Part shown: one piece after another, positions 22,520 through 31,300 of the stretch | Layout of the letters: the number at the start of each line of letters is the position of its first letter | Numbering within the stretch: the first letter of the stretch is position 1 | From: Prorocentrum cordatum | Taxonomy: Eukaryota; Sar; Dinophyceae; Prorocentrales; Prorocentraceae | Assembly (NCBI GenBank): GCA_963575745.1 | Contig: CAUYUJ010018880.1 | Span: forward strand, 127,501 to 191,500 | Direction of reading: 5' to 3' | DNA: 64,000 bases | The notes under the pieces: generated by a model | What the model saw: the letters and a program-made list of their open reading frames with translations, nothing else | The model's database searches: none | Told to the model about the DNA's origin: nothing | Position numbers and translations under genes: made by a program

Positions 22520-22796
22520 GAGGCGGAGAAGGAGGAGGAGGAGGGAGGGAGGGGGGGAGGGAGGGAGGAACGATGAGGAGGAGGAGGGATCAGGAGGAGG
22601 AGGAGGAGGAGGAGGAGGAGGAGGAGTTTGCTCCTCCTCCTCTTCGTCCTCCTCCTCATCCTCCTCTGCCTCCTCCTCCTCCCCCTCCTCCTCCTCCTCC
22701 TCCTCCTCCTCCTCGTCCTCCTCTTCCTCCTCCTCCCCATTCTCTCGCGACGCCCCGCGTCCTTTTCTCCTCCTCCTCCTCCTGCTCCTGCTCCTC
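22520..22796. repeat. GGA then TCC tract, retroelement target
   Basis: (GGA)n at 22520-22625 is followed by (TCC)n at 22628-22796. The right half of the interrupted TCC tract reappears at 33294-33418, beyond the retroelement. Confidence 0.85.
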
Positions 22797-22852
22797 ATGC
22801 CTCTTCTATTCTCTGTGAGCAAGCTCCTGCTGTCTCCGCAGCTTCTCTGCCC
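22797..22852 (+). repeat. Split repeat A1
   Basis: 56 bp, identical to 33046-33101. It contains GTGAGC ... CCGCAG, which reads like a 27-nt GT-AG mini-intron. The first AT is probably the shared crossover dinucleotide. Confidence 0.95.
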
Positions 22853-22887
22853 AAGTGCCCCCCGTCGGCCGCGCGTGCGGGCGCCTT

Positions 22888-23412
22888 ATGCAGGCGGTCG
22901 CACAAGCGGCTCTCCAGGGCGCTGGGGAGATTTTGTTCAGGGGGCTGCGGGCCGCGCTCTACGAGCGGCTCGTGGCTGCCCCCCTCTCTGTGCTTCAGGA
23001 CCAGGGGCCTCCAGCTCCTGCCTGGTCCATCCTGCAGGCGGACTCGTCCGAGGGCGAGGGGGCCTCCTGCCCTCTCCCTTCGGCGGGTTCCACCTGCCCC
23101 ACCGTCTGCCTCGGGCTGGCGGTGGACCTGAGCGGCGGGGTCTCTCCCTGGCTGCTCAGCACGGTCGCCGCCCTCCTCTGGGTGACGGCCGCCTGCAGCG
23201 CCTGCGCGGGCTGCTGCCTCGGGCTGCTGGGCCCGTACGTGTGGCGGAGGCTCTGGCCCTTCGCCTGGCCGCGCGGCGCGGTTTCTGCTTCACCTGAGCA
23301 GGACCGCCGTGCGGCGCGAGCGCTGGCCTACGGGGCTCCGCCTCGACCTCAAGCGCTCGAGCGGGCAGACGCCCAGCGTGCGGGCGGCGGCGTCCACGGC
23401 GGCGCCCACTGA
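22888..23412 (+). CDS. Retroelement ORF1, small membrane-type protein
   Basis: 174 codons from the first in-frame ATG (22888) to TGA 23410-23412. The frame is open further 5' but has no ATG. Residues about 85-125 form a strongly hydrophobic, Cys/Ala/Leu-rich stretch (SPWLLSTVAALLWVTAACSA...) that looks like one or two membrane segments, followed by basic WRRLWPF. The rest is Ala/Pro/Arg-rich. Its stop overlaps the ORF2 start as TGATG, so ORF2 is probably reached by termination-reinitiation. No homologue is known to me in other YR elements. A role in particle or membrane targeting would be pure guesswork. Confidence 0.6.
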   Translation: MQAVAQAALQGAGEILFRGLRAALYERLVAAPLSVLQDQGPPAPAWSILQADSSEGEGASCPLPSAGSTCPTVCLGLAVDLSGGVSPWLLSTVAALLWVTAACSACAGCCLGLLGPYVWRRLWPFAWPRGAVSASPEQDRRAARALAYGAPPRPQALERADAQRAGGGVHGGAH

Positions 23413-25352
23413 TGGCGGAGCTGCCACCAGTTGGCGGAGGGCCCCTTTGGCCCGAGCTCTACCCTTTCGCTGCGCCCACGGCGCGCGACTACGCACGATG
23501 GCGCCTAGACGACGGCGACACCAGCTGGGCGGCTATCCCCCTCGCCTCTCGAGAAGGGGGCATCCTGCTGGCCCTGCCTGGTGCCTTTCGCTCTACAGCG
23601 GAGCTCGAGGCTGCCGAGGCGGATGGCTTTGCTGGGATGATAGGCCCCTTCCAGCTAGTGGACGTCCAGCTCCAGGGGGCCGCTTCACGGCCGCTCGCCA
23701 CTACCGCATCCGTCCTCGTTATAGATATCGAGGTTGCCGAGCTCGAGCTCGAGTCGCTGTACCCTCTAGAGGTCGGCGACGACGCAGGCATCGTTCCCTT
23801 CGCCGAGGTGCGCAGCCGCGTCTATTGGCCGCATCCTTCGGGGGTTCGGGTGCTTCGCGAGGGCTACGCTCGTTTGCACGGCGCCCCGCCTACCGCAGGG
23901 GAAGAGCCTCTCCCAGGGGCCGATCGGGCTACCCCCTACCACTCTGCCGACGAGATGGAGGAGCCCGAGGGGTTCGCGGCCGACGGGGAAGCCGACCGCG
24001 CGGCCCCAAGTGCGCGAGCCCCCGCGGTCGCTGGAGCGCCGCGCGGCCCGCCCGCCAAGCGCGCTGGCGCCGCCGCGCCGCCACGGGTCGCGGGTCCTGC
24101 TCCGATTGCTCCTGGTGCTCCTGCGGCGTCTCTGGACGACGGGGCTCCCATGACCCGCGCCGAGGTAGCTGCCGAAATGCGCGCCTTGCTTGCAGCCCAC
24201 GCGGCCTCCACGATGGTCGGCGGACCCGAACCGCTGGGCCCCGCTCCGGCTGCCCGGAGCGCTCGGCCCGAGGTGCCTCAGCTTTTCAGCGACGAGGCGG
24301 CGCGCCTCGGGCTGGATCCTGCGGGGATCGAGGCCGTCTTGTCCCACGCGCCCGTGGCCCCACATCGGGTCTCCGCGCGCCCCAAGGGACCCACCTCCGC
24401 GCTGGTCTCGGCGTGGGAGAAGGCGCGCTCTTCTGCTGTCCCTCGGGCCCCTTCGTCCGCTTTCGGACCGATGGGCCCCCCGCCGCCGCCTGGGCTAGCC
24501 CATCCCGCTGCGGTCGACGGCTTTGCCGAGGCGGGCGGCGCCGACGGGTTAGAGCCGCCCCTTGCGGCCAATCCGACGGACTTCAGCCTCATGCTTCAGT
24601 GCCTGCACCAGTCCCTTTCCTTGCAGCAGGGGCGGGGCCATCGCCCAGCCTTCCACCCGCTTCTGGGGACCCTGAGCGACCAAGCTCAAACTCCGCCCGC
24701 GACCTCGGGCGACCCCGCGCACGCATCGGCTCAGATGGGGGGAATCGCTCGGAGGCGCGAGTGGCAGCAAGCGCTGATGCAGCACGGCCCCGACGTGCGA
24801 GGACTGATGAGGGAGAATTTGGCCCGCGTTCTGGGCGTGGAAGTCAGCGCCGTGACCCCCATGGCCATGCATCAGTACTTTCGCGAGCACAGCCCCCTCG
24901 GGGCTCAGCCGTCGACGCACGAGTTGTTGACGCATTTTGCCTTCCTCAGCGCCGAGCTGTGGCGGGCCTGCGAGGAGGGCAACCCCGAGAGGGTCCAGAC
25001 CTTGCTGACTTGCCAGTGCATGTTCATCGACCAGTTGGCGGGGGACCGCGGCTACCTCGAGGCCGCTTGGTTCCTCACGGGGCTGGAGCCTCCCCCGTGT
25101 CGCGTGACCAGTCGTCACACGGAGCGCGAGGCCCAGACCCCGTTTTCACCCCTAGTGGATCCTCGCTGGCTGTCGGCGCAGGGCGAATACATGAAGGAGC
25201 TGCAAGCATTTCGGGCGCGCCTCGACGCCGAGCGCGCCGTCGCGCTCCCCAAGCATCCACCTCATCAGCCCAAGCAGCCCAAGGTCTCAAAGCCCCCCTT
25301 CAAATCTCAGGGTGCTCCCAAGGCCCCGAAGGCGGTGCCCAAGAAGGACTGA
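23412..25352 (+). CDS. Retroelement ORF2, Gag-like protein
   Basis: 646 codons from ATG 23412, which overlaps the ORF1 stop by one base, to TGA 25350-25352. The N-terminal 150 residues are globular, with acidic and hydrophobic beta-like runs (ASVLVIDIEVAELELESLY). Residues about 160-340 are Ala/Pro-rich. Residues about 440-590 are helical (MQHGPDVRGLMRENLARVLG; LTHFAFLSAELWRACEEG; YLEAAWFLTGLEPPP), and the tail is Lys/Pro-rich (KPPFKSQGAPKAPKAVPKKD). A helical core with a basic tail, placed just before the pol-type ORF, fits Gag, and I recall related helical blocks ahead of dinoflagellate RT proteins. There is no zinc knuckle. ORF3 starts two bases after the stop. Confidence 0.75.
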   Translation: MAELPPVGGGPLWPELYPFAAPTARDYARWRLDDGDTSWAAIPLASREGGILLALPGAFRSTAELEAAEADGFAGMIGPFQLVDVQLQGAASRPLATTASVLVIDIEVAELELESLYPLEVGDDAGIVPFAEVRSRVYWPHPSGVRVLREGYARLHGAPPTAGEEPLPGADRATPYHSADEMEEPEGFAADGEADRAAPSARAPAVAGAPRGPPAKRAGAAAPPRVAGPAPIAPGAPAASLDDGAPMTRAEVAAEMRALLAAHAASTMVGGPEPLGPAPAARSARPEVPQLFSDEAARLGLDPAGIEAVLSHAPVAPHRVSARPKGPTSALVSAWEKARSSAVPRAPSSAFGPMGPPPPPGLAHPAAVDGFAEAGGADGLEPPLAANPTDFSLMLQCLHQSLSLQQGRGHRPAFHPLLGTLSDQAQTPPATSGDPAHASAQMGGIARRREWQQALMQHGPDVRGLMRENLARVLGVEVSAVTPMAMHQYFREHSPLGAQPSTHELLTHFAFLSAELWRACEEGNPERVQTLLTCQCMFIDQLAGDRGYLEAAWFLTGLEPPPCRVTSRHTEREAQTPFSPLVDPRWLSAQGEYMKELQAFRARLDAERAVALPKHPPHQPKQPKVSKPPFKSQGAPKAPKAVPKKD

Positions 25353-25354
25353 AG

Positions 25355-28300
25355 ATGCCCTTGGCGCCCGCCTTCTTGGAGGGGGGGCCTTCGCGTGGCC
25401 GAGGTACGCCGCCGCAGACAGTCTGCACCGACGCTGCTATGGCTGCTAGGCGTGTTTGGGCGCAGCGAGGGCGTGAGGGTAGGAATGCGCTCCTCCAGCG
25501 ATGCTGTTGCGGCCCCGCAGGGAGGAGTACGTTCCGCCACCACGCCCCTCGCTCTGCTCCGAACCGCCCCTCGGATCCATTCGGCCATTTTGGCCGTCAC
25601 CTGCCTCAGTCGAGCGCTCCCCCCATGGGGCCTGCAGCCCCTGAGGTTGGTGTTCTTGCTGGTGCTTGTTCTCCTTCAAGCACCCCTGCTGCTCTTGCCA
25701 ACGTCGCGCCATTTGTCGCTGACTTGTCTGCCTTGCTGCGCCTGTTTCCAGGTGCGAACATTGATATCACCCACTGGGCGGCAGCGCTGTCCCAGGTTGG
25801 GATGGGTGCTCGATGTTCTCTTGGATCTTTCTCCCGCTCATCTATGCGTGCAATGGACCGGGACGACCCGTACCTTTTGGGGCCGCCTCCCCGCGATCCT
25901 TGGCCGTGCCCGCCTGCTCCACCTCTTGGTCCCCCGCCTGACGGCTTGTCGGCGAGGCGCAGGGAGCGCTGGAGATTGCGGCGCGCGGCGCGGACGCTCG
26001 CGCAGTATTCTGTTATTGCGTTGAACTGGCTCACTTTGGGTCATCCTAGCCTCGCTCCCGCCGAGGCTCGCGTCCGTGCCACGGTCTCGCCCTGCCAGGA
26101 GGGCGTCCGCACCCGTATCGAACGGTTGTGTCGGATCGCAGTTCGCCTCGCCCGTGGTGGCAAGAGCGACTTAGGTCGAGCCTTCGCCAAGTTCGACTCT
26201 ACTGAGGTCTCGCTCCATGGCCTGGCCACCCATGTTGCAGCTTTGGAGGCCTCCTTCACCTCCTCTTCTTCCGTGCCCGCCCCCATGCGGCACTGCCCGA
26301 CCAGCGCTCCTTCCGTGCCTGGTTCGCTGGCGTCTGCGGCGGCTTGGGACTCCACCCAGGTCGAGCCCTTCGATTTAAAAGTCAGGGCGTCTCGCATTAA
26401 GTGGGATTATTCGCCAGTGTTTGATCCCATTCCATTTCTCTCTGACGCTCGAGTCCGCGAAGCGTTCATCAATCCAGAGGAGATGCGGCTCCCGGCGTCA
26501 GAGTGGCCTGCTGGCCAAAAGGGGGCGCGTGTCCATATGGACCGCGCCGAGCTGTGGGCCCTGCTCCAGAAGTGGGATGCCTGCGGCGCCCTGTACCTGA
26601 CTCCTGCTTCGGACCTCGCCTGGGATGAAGCCTGCGGAGCTTTCAGGGTACCGAAGGACAGCGACTACGACAGGCTGATCCTGAACCCAACGGTCGTGAA
26701 CAGCCGCTGTGCCTCAATCTCATCCAGCACCCAGCGCCTTGGCCAGGGTTTCCTGCTGTGCCGTTTGGGTCTGGCGCCTGGGGAGTGGCTGGCAGTTTCT
26801 TGCGACGACCTACGGGAGTTTTACTACACTTTCCGCGTTCCTCCCGCGCGCGCCAGGCGTAACGCCCTTCGCGTTCGTCTGCCATCATCCCGCTTCAAGG
26901 CCTTTCGAGCCTGGCGCCCCGAGCTCGAAGGTGTGGACGTCGCGCCTTGCCTCAATGCTCTAGCGATGGGCGACAACATGGCGGTGGAGATTGCCAACTC
27001 TGCACATGAAGGCGTCTTGCACAGCTTCGGGGCCTTGCGGCCTCACGAGCAGGTTGTCCACCGCTCGCCCTTCCCGCGGGGCCCGTTTGTCGAGATGCTG
27101 AATATTGATGACCATACAGGTTTTCAGAAGCTCTCGTGGCATGGCTCCGCTCCTCGCCCCGACGACCCCTGTCGTCGTGATCGTGAGGTCTTCGCCGCCT
27201 GCGATGCAGGCTACCCGCGCGTGGGCCTGATTCAGCATCCAGGCAAGCGCGCGCGCGGCGAAACGCACAAGGTGGTGGTGGGCGCCGAGGTGGAAGGGCG
27301 CATAGGCATCGTCTGCGCTCCCTTAGTGCGGACGGTGGCCTTGTGCAGGCTGACCCTGATCCAAATCTACCTCGGCATCACCACACGCTCCCTGTTAGCC
27401 TCTCTTGTGGGCTGCTGGGTCCAGGTGTTCCTCTATCGCCGTCCGATGCTCGCCATTTTCACGCACGTCTACAACTTCCTGTCGCGCCTGGCGACCGAGG
27501 AGGGCATTGAATACGACTTGCCTCCTTCTGTTCGCGACGAGCTTTTGGCCTGCACCTTTTTAGCCTTTACGGCTATAACCGACCTTCGGGCGCAGCCTTG
27601 CCCCGAGGTGTTCGGTGCGGACGCGTCTCTCGGCTGGGGGGGCGTTGTCCGCGCTCCTATCAGCCCGCAGCTCTCCGCCGAGCTGTGGCGCAGATCGGAG
27701 CACGGGGGGTGGCACACGATCCTGCACAATCGGAGCCTCCTCGCCGTACTCAGCCGCGGCGTGCCCTTGGGCCCTGAGCTCACCCAACTGCATCGCGACC
27801 TGGGGCTCCCTTCTATTGAGCCCCCCGTCGCGCCGCGTTGGGTCACCGAGCTATCAGAGGCGCTGCGCTTTCGGCTCGCGTACAAATGGGAGTTTCGCAT
27901 GCCCCGTCACATCAATATCCTTGAGACAACGGTGTATAAGAGCTTGTGCAAGTACTGCTGTATTCGCCTCCCTGACTCTCGTATCCCCGTTCTCTTGGAT
28001 TCAAAAGTGGCTTTGGGCGCGACCGCTCACGGGCGCAGTAGCTCTCCTGGTCTATCTCACGTTCTTTCGACCACTTTGCCCTATGTGATAGGAGGAGGTT
28101 TATATATGGGAGGCATGTACGTGCCTACGGACGTGCACAGGGCCGACGACCCCACGCGGAACCGTGCGGTGAGGCCCCCGTCCCGTGACCCTCCCGCCTG
28201 GTTAGTTGAAGCAGAGAGAGGAGAATTTACTCGCTTTGATTGCATTGCGTACGCCGACTCCCGTTCGTCATTCCCTACTTGTCTCTGGGGCCGATTTGTT

Positions 28301-31300
28301 GCGCAGCTTGTGGCTCGAGGCCCCGAGGGGCTGCTCAGCCACCGCTGGGCGGCCGCCCCCCCCCCCTCGGAGGGCGCGGGGATGACCGCCGACGCCGCCA
28401 GCGACGGCGCCCAGGGGGAGGCACCTGACCCCTCGGGCGCCGCCGAGAGCAGCATTGAAGCTGCTCTCGCCAGCGGAGAGCGTCGCGGGCCTCGCAACGC
28501 GCTCTTCGCTGACAGCGAACGGCCTCTCGCGTCCTCGGCAGACGCCACGCCAAAAGCGTCTGCCTCCGCGGAGGGCGGCTCGCCCGGCCCCGACCCTGGC
28601 GCCGCCAGCGCAGGATCGGCTCCCCAGGCCGCCAAGCGTGCTCCGCCACTGGCCCTCCGCTCCAAGGCCGCGGCGGCCCCTCCGCCTGCTATCGGGGTGG
28701 GCTCGTCGCGCGTCGGCTCGCGGGAAGCGCCAAAGGGGGCCTCTGCAGCTACCCCCCGCACCTTCCAGCGAGCGGCCAGGGTGAGCGCCTCTCGCCAACT
28801 GCTTGGCGTAGTGGACGGGGCCTCGCGCGGCACAATTGAGGCCGCCTTCAGGCGCCAGTCCCTAGTCTACCATCCAGACAGGACTCCCGCGCACCTGGGC
28901 GCCGACGAGCGAGCAGCCCGCGCGCTGAAGTGGAAGCAGCTCTGTGACGCCAAGTCAGTGTTGCTCCAGGCCGTCTCGCAGGCCGCCGCGCCGCCCGATG
29001 TTCCTAGCACGGGCGGCGACGGTCCTGCCGCCCGCGCCTACGCCCGGGCCAAGGCGGCAGGAAAGGGCGCCCGCAAGGGCAAGCTGGCTCCAGGGTCGAC
29101 CATGGCCCTTCAGGCACTCGAAGAGGCGGTCTCCTCGCGGGTCGCCCTTGCGAGCGCCGAGCTGGCCCCTCGGGCTGCCCTCCCCGCCTCGGGCGCGCCT
29201 CTCCCGAGGGGCGGGGTTTCGTCTGCCCTCGCGACGCGGGCGGCTGAGTCGGATGCCACCCTCGTCTCCGCCGTGTCGCGCGGCCGCGTGGAGCTCGACG
29301 CACTCCGCACCGCGCGTGCCGACGCCACCAGGCGCACGGTGCAGGCTCCTGCACGCGGCGAAGGAGAGCGTGCCGTCGCTCGTGCCGAGCTCGCGGAAGG
29401 GATGGCCGATCGCGCCTACTTCCGACGCGTGCGCGAGGCCGCCAGTCGAGAGGCCGCGGGCTTGCCGCGCACTGCTCCCGTCCAGCTGGGTCGGGATTGG
29501 CGCAAGACCTTGCGCGCCGTCCTGCACAACGCTGAGGTCTCGACGGGCCTCGCCATCGCAGAACGTGCCGCTCGTGCTGGGGACGCACCCGCGTCGTCCA
29601 CTGGCCGCTCCTTGGCCGAGGTGGAGGCTGAGGACCCGCGCGCCTTGGCAAGGCCCGCCGACGACCCTGCGTCCAGCTTCAGCCGTCGTGAGCGGCGCGC
29701 GGTCCGCGCCCGCCTGGGCCCGCGGGATGAAGCGGTCGAGGACCAGCCCAACCGCGGTGGTCACGCGCCGCACTCCGCCTCGCGCACGGGCGCCGCGCGC
29801 ACCAGGCGCGCCGCCAGGCAGCGGCGGGCTTCGATGGCGGCGCTCCCCGCCCCTGAGGGGGGGGCCGCCACGGCGCCTGGCCGCAGGGCGCGTCGCACTG
29901 CCAATGCGCGCCGCTGGGCAGGCGCGGCACGCCCCAGCTCCGCCGCGGGAGTGGGCTCCCCACCGCGGAGCCGCAGCCCTGCCCGCAGCCGTACGCGGTC
30001 TCCAAACCCGTACGGGACCGACCGCACCTCTCCCTCGGGGGGCTGCTCGTCGCCTCCCGTCGACGGCCCGATCTCGCCCGAGGAGCCGTCGGAGCCGCCT
30101 GCGGGGGAGGCATCGGAGGGCCCGCACACTCCTGACGGGTCCCCGCCCGCGAGCGTTCGCAGCCGCTCGAGAGCGGAGCCCGCGTGCGACGAGGACTCTC
30201 CGACGGAGCTCGAGGACGTCGTGCTGAGTGCCCTCGCAGACTCCTCGATGGACCTCGAGCGCGTCGTGGCGGGCCTGAACCCCGAGGTCCTCCGCCGCCT
30301 GCAGGCGGCTTTCCCTCGCCGCTCGGGGGCCTCTCCGCCCGCCGCTCGGGCCTCGGCTCGCAGTCGCTCTCGGGGCCGCGGCGCGCGTCTAGGCTCCGAG
30401 ACTCCGCGGCCCGTGCCCCCGCCGCCGCCGCCGCCCCCTCACCACTCTGGTGGGCGTGCGGCGTCGCGATCCCGCGCGTCGACCGCAGGCCAGGGGCTTA
30501 GTCGGGCCGTCGCGCGCGGCTCCTCTCGCGCGCCTTCGCGTCAGGCGACGTCGCCTCGGCGTCGCGAGGTGCGCTCCCCTCGAGTCGCTCCGAAGCGGCG
30601 CCCGAGCCCCGCTACTGCGCAGCGGCCAGCCACGTCCCGCCATGATGCGAGCTCGGGCGACGCCCACGCAGGCAGCTCCCGCGCGGACTCCGCTGCTCAG
30701 GCCCCTCCGTCTTCGGTAGGCACGCGCTCCTCCAGCGATGCTGTTGCGGCCCCGCAGGGCGGAGGGCGTGCCGCCGAGGAAAGGGGGTCTTCGAGCGGCC
30801 CCGCGCCTGGCCGAGATTCAGGGCACGAGCTGCATCCCAGCGGCTCCCACAGCGGCGACGCTGGGAGCGCCGCGGCTGCAGCCTTCGCAGCGCGGCGCAC
30901 GGCCTCCGCGGCCGTTGAGCAGCCCTTGCCTCCAGGGGCCGCCACCGCCCTAGCGTGGCGTCTCAACCTCGGCGGTGAGAAGGTCACAGTGGTGAGGTGG
31001 GGACCCGCCTGGCAAGCTGCCTTCCAGAGCGCGGCGTCGTGGCTGAGGTCTTTCGCACCCGCAGGGGCCGCCGAGCCCGAGGGCAGAGATGACCTGCACT
31101 GCCTCCTGCAGGCCTTGCACGCCTATAAGCGCCTGTTTCAGACAGGCGGCGCCGAGCCGATCGACGAAGCCTCGTGGTTGCATCCTTACGTGGCCGCCGT
31201 CGAGCCCGAGGCTATCCCCGCGGGCGCTGACCTCCAAGCCATGGGGGCGGGCGCCATCCGTGGCATCGGGCTCGGCTCAAAGATCGAGCACAGGAGGCGC

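Noticed and set aside
22425-23297. Plus frame of 290 codons through A1 into ORF1
   Set aside because: It begins in GGA/TCC repeats outside the element and is another frame of ORF1. It lacks the coherent hydrophobic segment.
23309-25354. N-terminal extension of ORF3, about 680 codons upstream of ATG 25355
   Set aside because: It overlaps ORF2 in another frame and is extremely Arg/Gly-rich, as expected for a shadow of GC-rich coding DNA. The ATG at 25355 is positioned right after the ORF2 stop.
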